Assembly (NCBI RefSeq): GCF_019599465.1 | Contig: NZ_RKLR01000018.1 | Coordinates: 1 to 63,227 of the forward strand | Direction of reading: 5' to 3' | Length of the DNA: 63,227 nt | Origin: Haloarcula rubra | GTDB lineage: Archaea > Halobacteriota > Halobacteria > Halobacteriales > Haloarculaceae | In this document: positions 41,127-50,010 of the stretch, piece after piece | Position numbering within the stretch: position 1 is the stretch's first letter | Layout of the letters: every line of letters begins with the position of its first letter | Notes under the pieces: generated by a model | What the model was told of the DNA's origin: nothing | The model's input: only the letters and a program-made list of their open reading frames with translations | Databases searched by the model: none | Translations under genes and position numbers: made by a program

Positions 41127-41770
41127 CGCGAGTCAAGATGTGTGGCGTAACCACCCCCGAGGACCGCGACGCCGTCGTCGCGGCGGGGGCCGACGCCGTC
41201 GGCGTCATCCACGGCGTCCCCGTGGACACGCCCCGAGAGGTCGACGAGGACACCGCCGCGGCCCTCGTCGACGGGGTCCCACCGCTGGTGACCAGCGTCC
41301 TCGTGACGATGCCGACGACGGTGCAGGAGGCCGTCGTCCGCGTCGACGAAGTCGACCCCGACGCCGTACAGGTCCACGACGGCCTCACGCCGCCGGAACT
41401 GGGCGCGCTCTCTCGGCGCGTCACACAGCAGATTATCGCGGTCGTGGACGCCGAGGCCGACGCCCTCGCCGACTACGCCGCCCACGCCGACGCCCTCCTC
41501 GTGGACTCCGTCGACGACGAAGGTGCGGGCGGCACCGGCGAGACCCACGACTGGGAGCGGACCCGCGAACTGGTCGATAGCGTCGACTTGCCGGTGATTC
41601 TCGCGGGCGGCCTCACGCCCGCGAACGTCGCCGAGGCCGTCGAGACGGTGCGGCCGTTCGCCGTCGACACGGCGAGCGGCGTGGAGTCGAGCGGCGGCGT
41701 GAAAGACCACGACGCCGTCGAGCGGTTCGTCGCGGCCGTGGCAAGCGCCGACGCGGAGGTGTCGGCGTGA
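41123..41770 (+). CDS. trpF: Phosphoribosylanthranilate isomerase
   Basis: A 215-residue TIM barrel. The first strand TRVKMCGVTTPED holds the catalytic cysteine equivalent, GADAVGVIHGVPVDTPREV follows, VQVHDGLTP sits in the middle, and LAGGLTPANVAEAVETVRPFAVDTASGVESSGGVKDHD carries the general-acid aspartate and phosphate loop. It performs the Amadori rearrangement in tryptophan synthesis. Coupled to trpD (ATGA) and trpE (GTGA) by 4-base overlaps. Confidence 0.95.
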   Translation: MTRVKMCGVTTPEDRDAVVAAGADAVGVIHGVPVDTPREVDEDTAAALVDGVPPLVTSVLVTMPTTVQEAVVRVDEVDPDAVQVHDGLTPPELGALSRRVTQQIIAVVDAEADALADYAAHADALLVDSVDDEGAGGTGETHDWERTRELVDSVDLPVILAGGLTPANVAEAVETVRPFAVDTASGVESSGGVKDHDAVERFVAAVASADAEVSA

Positions 41771-43398
41771 CCCTCGATATCTCTCGCGAGGCGTTCGTCG
41801 AGTACGCCGAGGCCGACCGGCCGGTGGTCGTCCGGGCCGCGGCCGAACTCGACGTCGACGTCGAACCGCTGGCGGCGTACGCGGCCCTGTCGGGTCGCAC
41901 CAGCGACGTCGAGTCGAGCGACTACACATTCCTCTTAGAGAGCGCCGAGAAAGTCGCCTCCAGCGACCCCGACGGCGCGTTCGCCCCGGAGACCGACGAC
42001 CGACACGCCCGCTTCTCCTTCGTCGGCTACGACCCGCGAGCGGTCGTGACGGTGACCGGCGAGGAGAGCGACGTCGAGGTGTTCGACGACCGCTACGCCG
42101 ACCTCGTGACCACCGACGGCGGCGACGTGGTCGACGACCTGCGGGCGGCGATGCCGGACGTGGAACTGCGCGGGTTCCCCGAGATGGACCGCCAGCACCT
42201 CGAAGGTGGCCTCGTGGGCTTCCTCTCCTACGATGCCGTCTACGACCTGTGGCTGGACGAGGTCGGACTGGACCGGCCGGACTCGCGGTTCCCGGACGCC
42301 CAGTTCGTCCTGACGACGGCGACGCTCCGGTTCGACCACGTCGAGGAGAGCGTCGAACTGGTGTTCACCCCCGCTGTGCGCGTGGGCGAGGACGCCGGCG
42401 CGCGATACGACGAACTCGTCGCCGAGGCCGAGCGTGTCGAAGCGGCGCTCTCGGGGGCCGACGACCTCTCGACCGGCGGGTTCACCCGCGAGGCCGAGGT
42501 GGCCGGTCCGCAGGACGAGTACGAAGACGCCGTCGAACGCGCGAAAGAGTACGTCCTCTCGGGCGACATCTATCAGGGCGTCATCTCCCGGACTCGCGAA
42601 CTGTACGGCGACGTCGACCCACTCGGTCTGTACGAGGCGCTCCGCGAGGTCAACCCCTCGCCGTACATGTACCTGCTCGGGTACGACGACCTGAGCATCG
42701 TCGGCGCGAGTCCCGAGACGCTGGTCTCGGTGGCCGGCGACCGCGTCGTCTCGAACCCCATCGCGGGCACCTGCTCGCGGGGGAACTCGCCCGTCGAGGA
42801 CCGGCGACTGGCCGGCGAGATGCTCGCCGACGGGAAGGAACGGGCCGAACACACGATGCTCGTCGACCTCGCGCGAAACGACGTCCGGCGGGTCGCCGAG
42901 GCCGGGTCGGTGCGGGTAGAGGAGTTCATGAACGTCCTGAAGTACAGCCACGTCCAGCACATCGAGTCGACGGTCACGGGGACGCTGGCCGAGGACTGCG
43001 ACGCCTTCGACGCCGCGCGAGCGACGTTCCCCGCGGGCACGCTCTCGGGCGCGCCGAAGATTCGCGCCATGGAGATAATCGACGAACTCGAACGCTCACC
43101 TCGGGGCCCGTACGGCGGCGGCGTCGGCTACTTCGACTGGGACGGCGACACCGACTTCGCCATCGTCATCCGGTCGGCCACTATCGAAGACGGCGTCTCG
43201 CTCCCGGACGCCGCGCCGGACGCCGACGAGCGCTACGACCGCGTGACGGTACAGGCCGGCGCCGGCATCGTCGCCGACTCCGACCCGGAGAGCGAGTACG
43301 TCGAGACCGAACAGAAGATGGACGGCGTGCTGGCGGCCGTAGAGCGCATCGAGACGCCCACCGGTGCCGTCGTCGGCGACGCGGAGGGAGACAGATGA
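41767..43398 (+). CDS. trpE: Anthranilate synthase component I
   Basis: A 543-residue chorismate-binding subunit starting at GTG inside GTGA of the trpF stop. The N-terminal regulatory region contains LLES (first part of the tryptophan-binding pocket), the core has NPSPYMYLLG, SNPIAGTCSRGNSPVEDRRLAGEMLADGKERAEHTMLVDLARNDVRRVA (about 335-380) and FPAGTLSGAPKIRAMEIIDELE with GPYGGGVGYFDWDG. It makes anthranilate with the trpG amidotransferase. Feedback inhibition by tryptophan is expected from the LLES site. Confidence 0.95.
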   Translation: MTLDISREAFVEYAEADRPVVVRAAAELDVDVEPLAAYAALSGRTSDVESSDYTFLLESAEKVASSDPDGAFAPETDDRHARFSFVGYDPRAVVTVTGEESDVEVFDDRYADLVTTDGGDVVDDLRAAMPDVELRGFPEMDRQHLEGGLVGFLSYDAVYDLWLDEVGLDRPDSRFPDAQFVLTTATLRFDHVEESVELVFTPAVRVGEDAGARYDELVAEAERVEAALSGADDLSTGGFTREAEVAGPQDEYEDAVERAKEYVLSGDIYQGVISRTRELYGDVDPLGLYEALREVNPSPYMYLLGYDDLSIVGASPETLVSVAGDRVVSNPIAGTCSRGNSPVEDRRLAGEMLADGKERAEHTMLVDLARNDVRRVAEAGSVRVEEFMNVLKYSHVQHIESTVTGTLAEDCDAFDAARATFPAGTLSGAPKIRAMEIIDELERSPRGPYGGGVGYFDWDGDTDFAIVIRSATIEDGVSLPDAAPDADERYDRVTVQAGAGIVADSDPESEYVETEQKMDGVLAAVERIETPTGAVVGDAEGDR

Positions 43399-44015
43399 GC
43401 GCACGGGAACCGGCCACGGACGACGCGCTCTCCGACCTGCGGGTGCTGTTCGTCGACAACTTCGACTCCTTCACCTACAACCTCGTCGAGTACGTCTCCG
43501 AACACGCCGAGACGGAGGTCGTCCGCAACACGGCCACACTGGAGGAAGTGCGAGCGTTCGACCCCGACGCCATCGTCCTCTCGCCGGGGCCGGGACACCC
43601 GAAGAACGACCGGGACGTCGGCGTGACGATGGACGTCCTCCGGGAACTGAGTCCCGAGATTCCGACGCTGGGCGTCTGTCTCGGCCTCGAAGCGGCGGTG
43701 TACGCCTACGGTGGCACCGTCGGCCGCGCCCCCGAACCGATTCACGGGAAGGCGTTCCCCATCGACCACGACGGGGAGGGCGTCTTCCGCGGCTTAGAAC
43801 AGGGGTTCCAAGGTGGCCGCTATCACTCGCTGGTCGCCGACGAGGTGCCCGACGCGTTCGACGTGACGGCCACGACGACGACGGAGGACGGAACCGAACT
43901 CGTGATGGGCGTCCGTCACCGCGAGTACCCTATCGAAGCGGTGCAGTTCCACCCCGAGTCAGTGCTGACCGCGGTGGGCCACGACGTCATCCGGAACTTC
44001 CTCGACGGCGTCTAG
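43395..44015 (+). CDS. trpG: Anthranilate synthase component II (glutamine amidotransferase)
   Basis: A 206-residue class I glutaminase: FVDNFDSFTYNLVEYV, LSPGPGHP, nucleophile in TLGVCLGLEAA (about 91), RYHSL and QFHPESVLT with catalytic His-Glu. The usual GVCLGHQ is GVCLGLE here. The start overlaps trpE (ATGA). It supplies ammonia to trpE. Its end shares CTAG as dual stop with the convergent small membrane gene. The deviation beyond Cys may be a lineage feature. Confidence 0.93.
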   Translation: MSAREPATDDALSDLRVLFVDNFDSFTYNLVEYVSEHAETEVVRNTATLEEVRAFDPDAIVLSPGPGHPKNDRDVGVTMDVLRELSPEIPTLGVCLGLEAAVYAYGGTVGRAPEPIHGKAFPIDHDGEGVFRGLEQGFQGGRYHSLVADEVPDAFDVTATTTTEDGTELVMGVRHREYPIEAVQFHPESVLTAVGHDVIRNFLDGV

Positions 44016-44203
44016 AACGCGACGTTGAAGCCGAGGATGCCCAGTACCCACAGCACCGTCACGGCGACGATAGCGAGGATGACCAGTCGCCACGCGACTT
44101 TCATCACGAACCGTCCCACGAGCAACACGAGTGCGATGAGGACCAGTCCGACGAGCAACGACGGCGGCGACCCGAGCGGCCCTAGCTGCAACAGCGAGAG
44201 CAT
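44012..44203 (-). CDS. Small membrane protein (63 residues), unknown
   Basis: A 63-residue protein with a short N-terminal segment, then two membrane helices (LLVGLVLIALVLLVGRFVMKV and RLVILAIVAVTVLWVLGILGF). No known domain is recognised. A TATA-like AGTATATG (44228-44235, antisense) lies about 26-28 bp from the ATG, supporting a leaderless gene, despite an in-frame earlier Met. It converges on trpG with a 4-base overlap. Confidence 0.6.
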   Translation of the reverse strand: MLSLLQLGPLGSPPSLLVGLVLIALVLLVGRFVMKVAWRLVILAIVAVTVLWVLGILGFNVAF

Positions 44204-44698
44204 ACGGGAGGGAACGCGAGACGGACACATATACTTCGTGGCTAGTTGGTAACTGGCCCGCACCGCAAGACGGCACCGTTGTTACCCGAGAATCGCCAGA
44301 CTGCGTAGCGTCTGACGCACAATATTCCCCGAAAATATAGGCGGAAAGAAATTCGAATCTCCACCCGAAACCCCCGCCGATTTCTACTGGATTTCGGGTC
44401 GCAGTCCTGCGGTTGGTGGTGGGAACATTTTACTTTCACTGCGGTCTACTCACCATTAAGGAGTGACCGACGTTGCTAGTGGTCGTACACGGCCGCGCCG
44501 TGCGCGTCGTCGGAACGGACCGACAACCACCGTAGTACCGACTCTCTGATAGCTACGGAATCTGATAGAAGTTGGAGAAAGCAAGGGTTATACGCCATCC
44601 ATGAATACGTATTCGCCGCCAGAAATGACAGGAACTCGGTCAGCAGTCGAGAGGGGTATCGACCGGCAGACGGACGCTGTCGGGGGGAGGTCCGACGT
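44204..44698. other. Leader region upstream of nrdJ
   Basis: The right part holds a TATA-like TTATA (44588-44592) and, from ATG 44601 or 44625, an upstream reading frame that ends in TGA overlapping the nrdJ start (see next entry). An ATATT/AATAT inverted repeat lies near 44321-44338. A cobalamin riboswitch was looked for, because nrdJ needs B12, but no B12-box-like pattern was found. No further gene is supported in 44240-44580. Confidence 0.3.
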
Positions 44699-44702
44699 AT
44701 GA
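44625..44702 (+). CDS. Possible upstream reading frame (25 residues) overlapping nrdJ
   Basis: From ATG 44625 a 25-codon frame runs to a TGA inside the ATGA of the nrdJ start; ATG 44601 in the same frame gives 33 codons. A TATA-like box at 44588-44592 predicts transcription near 44615, favouring the shorter frame with a 9-nt leader. GGAGG at 44686-44690 lies inside it and can serve nrdJ, so translation of one may control the other. Positional evidence only. Confidence 0.3.
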   Translation: MTGTRSAVERGIDRQTDAVGGRSDV

Positions 44703-47700
44703 GCGACGCAGAGCTCTCCGCCGACGAACTCACGCTGCCTATCAAGCGTACCGACGGGGATACCATCGAGGAGCGACTGACGGGCAACGCCTACAACAAC
44801 ATTCTGCCTGCTCGCTATCTGCGGAAAGACGCGAACGGCGACCTCGTCGAGGACCCGGAAGACCTCTTCGAACGGGTCGCGAAGAACATCGCGCTCGCCG
44901 AGGCCGTCTTCGAGGCCGAGAAGCGCGACGTCGAGGTCACGGTCACGCCCGACCAACTCAAGCCCGACCACCCGCGCCGCGACGAACTCGCCGCCGAGGT
45001 GTTCGGCAAGGGGACTACCGCCGACGACGACGCCGAGACGACGCTCTCGGTGTACAACGTCAACAAGTTCGCCTACGAGACGGTCGTCCCGGAACTCCCC
45101 GAGGACGTGCGCGAGCACGTCGAGGAGACGGCCGGCGCGTTCCGAGAGCAGATGGAACAGCTCTCCTTCATGCCGAACTCGCCGACGCTGATGAACGCCG
45201 GCGACGAACTGCAGCAGCTCTCGGCCTGTTTCGTCGACTCGCCGGCCGACGACATCGACGACATCCACCAGACCGCCAAGGAGGCGGCACAGGTGTTCCA
45301 GTCCGGCGGTGGCATGGGCTACGCGTTCTGGAAGCTCCGCCCGTACGGCGACCCCGTCGGCTCCACCGGCGGCATCGCCTCCGGGCCCATCACGTTCATG
45401 CGGACCTACGACCAGATGTGCGAGACCATCGCACAGGGCGGGGCCCGCCGCGGTGCCCAGATGGGCGTCATGCGCGTCTCCCACCCCGACGTCATCCAGT
45501 TCATCCACGCCAAGAACAAGGACGTCTCGCTGGCCGAGACGCTCCGCCTGAACGACCCCGACGACTTCACGCACAACTCTTTCGCCGAGGCACTGGAGGA
45601 GGCCCGCGAACTCATCGACGAGGACGGCAAAGTCCCGAAACACCTCCGGAACGCCGTCGAGGGCCACCTCTCGAACTTCAACATCTCCGTCGGCATCACC
45701 GACGACTTCATGGACGCCCTCCAGAACGGCGAGGAGTTCACCTTCACCAACCCGCGCACCGAGGAACCCCACGTCGCCACCGCCGAGACCAAGGAACTGT
45801 ACGAGATGTTCGACCTCGGCGAGTACGTCGAGGTCGGCGAGGAACTGTCCATCCCCGCCGAGAAGCTCTGGGAACGCATCGTCGAGGGCGCCCACGAGAA
45901 CGGCGAACCGGGCGTCATCTACCTCGAACGCGTCAACAAGCAGCACTCCTTCGACGTCGAGGAGCACCCCGAGCACCAGATTCTCGCGACCAACCCCTGT
46001 GGCGAACAGCCACTGGAGGAGTACGAGGCCTGTAACCTCGGGCACATCAACCTCTCGACGCTGGCGGACTTCGACGCGCCGGACTACCGCATCTGGGCCG
46101 AGGAACACGCCGACGAGTACGACACACAGGAGGCCGCCATCTCGGCGTTCTTAGACGAGGCGCTGGACGTGGACGAACTCGACCAGCGCATCGAACTCGG
46201 CACCCGCTTCCTCGAGAACGTCGTCACGATGTCGGACTTCCCGGTCGAGAAGATAGAGCAGAAGGTCCGAGAGATGCGCAAGATCGGCCTGGGCATCATG
46301 GGACTGGCCCAGCTGTACATCCAGCTCGGCGTCGAGTACGGCTCCCCCGAGGCGAACGAGATCGCCCGCCAGGTGATGCGCCACATCAACCACGGCTCGA
46401 AGCAGGCCAGCCGCGAACTCGCAGAGGACCGCGGCACCTTCGAGGAGTGGGACAACTCGAAGTACGCGAACCCCACGGAGTACCGCGAGTGGTTCGAGAA
46501 GCAGACCGGCGAGGACGCCGACGACTGGGCCGACGGCTTCCCCATCCGCAACCACAACACGACGACCATCGCGCCCACCGGCACCACCTCGATGATAGGC
46601 AACACCACCGGCGGGTGTGAGCCCATCTACAACGTCGCCTACTACAAGAACGTCTCCGACGACGTGCAGGGCGACGAGATGCTCGTCGAGTTCGACGACT
46701 ACTTCCTCCGCGCGCTGGAGGACAACGACATCGACGTCGAGGCCGTCAAGCAGGAGGCCCAGGAGCAGATGGCCAACAACGAGTTCGACGGCGTCGACGG
46801 GCTGACGACGGTGCCCGACGCCATCGGCGAACTGTTCGTCACGACCGGCGACCTCTCCGCACAGGACCACGCCGGCGTGCAGGTCGCCTGTCAGGAGGGC
46901 GTCGACTCCGCCATCTCGAAGACGGTGAACGCCCCGAACGACTCCACCGTCGAGGACGCCGCCGAAGTGTTCGAGTACATCTACGAACACGGCGGCAAGG
47001 GCGTCACCTACTACCGCGACGGCACCCGCTCGAAGCAGGTGCTGACCACCCGTGCCCAGAACACCGAATTCTCGGACATGGACACCGAGGAACTGGTCGC
47101 CCAGCTCGAGGAGATGTTCGGCGGCATCGAGGGCTTCCTCGAGGACGAGGCTGTCCAGGCCGCCTTAGACGAGTCCGTCGAGGGGATGCTCTCTGTCGCG
47201 GACGGCGAGCAGTCCGACTTCGCCCGCAAGCGCTCGCGGCCGGACGTGCTCCACGGCGTCACCCAGCGCATCGACACCGGCTACGGGAAACTGTACGTCA
47301 ACATCAACGAGGACCCCGAGGCCGAGCGCCCCTTCGAGCTGTTCGCCAACATCGGCAACAGCGGTGGCTTCACCGCCTCCTTCACCGAGGCGCTGGCGAA
47401 GACCATCTCGACGGCGCTGCGGTCGGGCGTCGACCCAGAGGAGATAGCCGACGAACTGCAGGGCATCCGTTCGCCGAAGGTCGCCTGGGACAAGGGCGAG
47501 CAGATTCAGTCGATCCCGGACGCCATCGGCACGGCCCTGCGCCGCTACCTCGACGGCGACGTCGACAAGGCCTACCCCCAGCAGGTCACGCTGGAGGAGA
47601 CGGCCGAGGACGAGGAGAAAGAGCGTGACGCCGCCACCCAGACGGACGGCGGTCCGGCGGCCCAGCCCAGCGGAACCCAGACCGTCGACGGTCCGAACGC

Positions 47701-47839
47701 CGACGCCGGCACGGCCGGCGACCAGCAGGAACTCATCGACGCCGGCGAGAGCCCCGAGTGTCCCGACTGTGGGTCGCTCTCGCTGTACTACTCGGAGGGC
47801 TGCAAGACCTGCGAGTCCTGTGGCTGGTCCGAGTGCTGA
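44699..47839 (+). CDS. nrdJ: Adenosylcobalamin-dependent ribonucleotide reductase (class II)
   Basis: A 1046-residue enzyme reducing ribonucleotides to deoxyribonucleotides, oxygen-independent. The active-site half contains MNAGDELQQLSACFVDSPADD (Cys about 176), ATNPCGEQPLEEYEACNLG (about 431, NPCGE) and APTGTTSMIGNTTGGCEP (about 625). The C-terminus ends in a zinc ribbon (CPDCG...CKTCESCGWSEC, about 1020-1046) after an acidic, low-complexity linker. Length fits the long NrdJ type. A Shine-Dalgarno GGAGG precedes the ATG. Regulation may involve the overlapping short upstream frame. Confidence 0.95.
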   Translation: MSDAELSADELTLPIKRTDGDTIEERLTGNAYNNILPARYLRKDANGDLVEDPEDLFERVAKNIALAEAVFEAEKRDVEVTVTPDQLKPDHPRRDELAAEVFGKGTTADDDAETTLSVYNVNKFAYETVVPELPEDVREHVEETAGAFREQMEQLSFMPNSPTLMNAGDELQQLSACFVDSPADDIDDIHQTAKEAAQVFQSGGGMGYAFWKLRPYGDPVGSTGGIASGPITFMRTYDQMCETIAQGGARRGAQMGVMRVSHPDVIQFIHAKNKDVSLAETLRLNDPDDFTHNSFAEALEEARELIDEDGKVPKHLRNAVEGHLSNFNISVGITDDFMDALQNGEEFTFTNPRTEEPHVATAETKELYEMFDLGEYVEVGEELSIPAEKLWERIVEGAHENGEPGVIYLERVNKQHSFDVEEHPEHQILATNPCGEQPLEEYEACNLGHINLSTLADFDAPDYRIWAEEHADEYDTQEAAISAFLDEALDVDELDQRIELGTRFLENVVTMSDFPVEKIEQKVREMRKIGLGIMGLAQLYIQLGVEYGSPEANEIARQVMRHINHGSKQASRELAEDRGTFEEWDNSKYANPTEYREWFEKQTGEDADDWADGFPIRNHNTTTIAPTGTTSMIGNTTGGCEPIYNVAYYKNVSDDVQGDEMLVEFDDYFLRALEDNDIDVEAVKQEAQEQMANNEFDGVDGLTTVPDAIGELFVTTGDLSAQDHAGVQVACQEGVDSAISKTVNAPNDSTVEDAAEVFEYIYEHGGKGVTYYRDGTRSKQVLTTRAQNTEFSDMDTEELVAQLEEMFGGIEGFLEDEAVQAALDESVEGMLSVADGEQSDFARKRSRPDVLHGVTQRIDTGYGKLYVNINEDPEAERPFELFANIGNSGGFTASFTEALAKTISTALRSGVDPEEIADELQGIRSPKVAWDKGEQIQSIPDAIGTALRRYLDGDVDKAYPQQVTLEETAEDEEKERDAATQTDGGPAAQPSGTQTVDGPNADAGTAGDQQELIDAGESPECPDCGSLSLYYSEGCKTCESCGWSEC

Positions 47840-47904
47840 GGTAGCGACGGCCAGACGGAGCGTGTGACACCGGAGCCCGTTTTTCATCCGCCCGACGCGG
47901 TTCG

Positions 47905-48195
47905 TTATCGGAACTCGACCACGTCGTAGACGCCGGTCACGCCAGTCTCCTCGACGCTCGCGGTCACGTCGTCGCCCTCTTCGGCGGCCGTGTCGGCGAC
48001 GAGTGTCACCGGTTCGATGGGCGTCCGCCGGAAGAAGGCGACGACCCGTTCGAGCCACGACGGGCGGCCGCCCTTCCGACAGACGAGGACGTATCGGGAG
48101 TCGGCCAACGAGCGCAGGTCGGGGTCTAACTCGTAGTCGTCGAGGTCCTCGGGCGGGACGACGTGGACGACCTCGCCCGTAATCGTCTCGGTCAT
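47905..48195 (-). CDS. Small haloarchaeal protein (96 residues), unknown
   Basis: A 96-residue acidic protein: MTETITGEVVHVVPPEDLDDYELDPDLRSLADSRYVLVCRKGG, then a helix-like WLERVVAFFRRTP and strands TLVADTAAEEGDDVTASVEE, GVYDVVEF. No motif is recognised. It is 40 bases upstream of, and in line with, the molybdoenzyme gene, so co-transcription is possible. Nothing else can be said. Confidence 0.6.
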   Translation of the reverse strand: MTETITGEVVHVVPPEDLDDYELDPDLRSLADSRYVLVCRKGGRPSWLERVVAFFRRTPIEPVTLVADTAAEEGDDVTASVEETGVTGVYDVVEFR

Positions 48196-48234
48196 ACCGG
48201 AGAGACGGTACCCTGACGGATGTGTGTTGTCCGT

Positions 48235-49755
48235 TCAGGCGAACTCGCGACTGACCCACCCCGAGGGACCACTCGGAACGGGGTCCGTCTCCTCGGCGGT
48301 CTGGACGTCGCCCGCGTCGTCGACCATCCGCACGACGGCGGTGTGGCCGCCGGCGGGTGGGTCGTAGGTAAACTCCCACTGGCGCCACGCGTCCTCGGCG
48401 GCCCCGTCGCCGTCGACGGCCGGGAGCGGGTCCGAGAGGGTCGCGTCGGCCCACGTCTCGCCGCCGTCGGTGGAGACTTCGACGCGGGCGACGCCGCGCA
48501 GGCCGCCGTAGGCGTGGCCCGCCAGTCGGCGGCGGCCGTCGGCCACCAGTTCGGCGTGGTGGAGTTTGGCGACGGGTTTGACCGGGCCGGTACCCTGCCA
48601 CCCGCGTTTCTCCCAGTAGCCTTCGGCCTCGCGTTCGAGGACCTCGATTTCGGTCAGCCACTTGACGTTGACCTCGCCCCAGTGGCCCGGGACGAGCGCC
48701 CGGACCGGGTAGCCGTGCCCGCGTGGGAGGACGTTGCCGTTCATCCCGTACACGAGGAGGCCGCCGCGGAGCGCCTCGATGGGGAACTCCTCGTAGTAGT
48801 CGTCGGTGGCCCGGAGCATCACACACTCACACCCGCTCTGGACGCCCGCCTCGTCGAGCAACTGGTCGACGGGGACGCCGGTCCACAGCGCCGTGTCCAT
48901 CTTCTTGCCGTTGAGGGAATCGCCGACACAGCGGAGCGTCGAGAAGCGATTCTCGGCGTCCATTCCCTGCAACTCGTCGTAGTCCAGCGTGACCTCCTGT
49001 TCGACGGCGCCCGTCACCGAGAGCGACCAGTCGCCGGCGTCGACCTGCGGGTCGATAGAGTTGATGTCCACCTCGAAGAACGTCTCGCTGACCAGCGAGT
49101 CGAGGCCGTCGACGTCCAGCGAGGCGTCGCTCGCGGCGTCGAGTTTCGTCTGTGCGTCCTCTAGGTCGGCCCCCGCGGCGGTGATAGGTGGGGCGTCGGC
49201 CGCCGTCGTGGTGGGCGACCGCTGCCCGCCGAGTCGGTAGCCGAGGACGCCCGCACCGAGCGCGACGCCGACAGTCGAGAGCGCTCGCCGACGTTTCGAG
49301 GAGATGGGCGTGGCGTCGGCCCCGAACGCGTCGAGCGCCTGTGCGAGGGCGACGACGCCGGCCGCCGGGAGCGCCGCGCCCGCCGAGAGGACGAGTTCGC
49401 CCGTGAGGGCGACGGCGACGGCCCACGTGACGACGGCCGTCCCGACGCTCGGGAGGAGGCGGTTGTTGGCCGCCTCGCCGGCGAGGATGGCCGCCCGGGC
49501 CGCCAACGCGACGAACAGGCCCGCGACGGCGATGGCCGCGAGCAGGTTCAGTCGCTGGCCGAGGCTCCCCAGCGTCGTGATGGCGAACGAGACTATCGCA
49601 CCGGGCATGGTCCGTGCGAGTGCCCGCTCTATCGGGGAGGCGAGAAAGGCCGGCGCGGCCCCCGTCAGGGCGTACGAGCCAGCGAGGCCGGCCACCCCGG
49701 CGGCGACGCTGACCAGCACCCGTCCACCCCTCGTGTCGAGAACGTCGTCGGTCAT
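48235..49755 (-). CDS. Membrane-anchored sulfite-oxidase-family molybdoenzyme
   Basis: A 506-residue protein. Residues 1-160 hold about five membrane helices; a short Ser/Arg-rich loop and another hydrophobic stretch (170-190) precede the molybdopterin domain from about 225 (WSLSVTGAVEQEVTLDYDELQGM). STLRCVGDSLNGKKMDTALWTGVPV (about 275) carries the Mo-ligand cysteine, GHWGEVNVKWLTEIEV the cofactor-binding helix, and a Mo-co dimerization domain (about 405-506, RGVARVEVSTDGGETW) follows. Substrate (sulfite, sulfoxide or other) is unknown. The extra membrane part is unlike soluble sulfite oxidase. Confidence 0.87.
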   Translation of the reverse strand: MTDDVLDTRGGRVLVSVAAGVAGLAGSYALTGAAPAFLASPIERALARTMPGAIVSFAITTLGSLGQRLNLLAAIAVAGLFVALAARAAILAGEAANNRLLPSVGTAVVTWAVAVALTGELVLSAGAALPAAGVVALAQALDAFGADATPISSKRRRALSTVGVALGAGVLGYRLGGQRSPTTTAADAPPITAAGADLEDAQTKLDAASDASLDVDGLDSLVSETFFEVDINSIDPQVDAGDWSLSVTGAVEQEVTLDYDELQGMDAENRFSTLRCVGDSLNGKKMDTALWTGVPVDQLLDEAGVQSGCECVMLRATDDYYEEFPIEALRGGLLVYGMNGNVLPRGHGYPVRALVPGHWGEVNVKWLTEIEVLEREAEGYWEKRGWQGTGPVKPVAKLHHAELVADGRRRLAGHAYGGLRGVARVEVSTDGGETWADATLSDPLPAVDGDGAAEDAWRQWEFTYDPPAGGHTAVVRMVDDAGDVQTAEETDPVPSGPSGWVSREFA

Positions 49756-49841
49756 ACTCGCTCGGAGGCACTACCCGACAAAAGGCGTTGTTCCAATTTC
49801 GACCCCAAAGAGCGAAGCGTCGGGAGTCCGTCCCATCGCGT

Positions 49842-49964
49842 ATGAGCGACGAGTCAGGCGGCCGTCCCTGTCCGATGTGCGACCGTGCGATGTACCATCG
49901 GCACTGTAAGTACGTCTGTCCACAGCACGGCGTCGTCTACGACTGCGCTGACACGTTCTACTGA
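49842..49964 (+). CDS. Small zinc-finger protein (40 residues)
   Basis: A 40-residue protein with four Cys in CPMCD (two), HCKYVCPQH and a final DCADTFY: Cys10, Cys13, Cys22, Cys26, with His21 and His29 nearby. This fits the very small CPxC zinc-finger proteins common in Haloferax and relatives (I recall the HVO_2523 family; not verified). It may bind nucleic acid or protein. It lies 47 bases upstream of the histidine kinase gene. Confidence 0.65.
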   Translation: MSDESGGRPCPMCDRAMYHRHCKYVCPQHGVVYDCADTFY

Positions 49965-50010
49965 TAGACTGCTGGCGGCTTTATTACGATGGAACCGCAG
50001 ACGTAGTACA

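Noticed and set aside
44204-44698. A cobalamin riboswitch before the B12-dependent nrdJ.
   Set aside because: No B12-box-like sequence or multi-stem architecture could be recognised.
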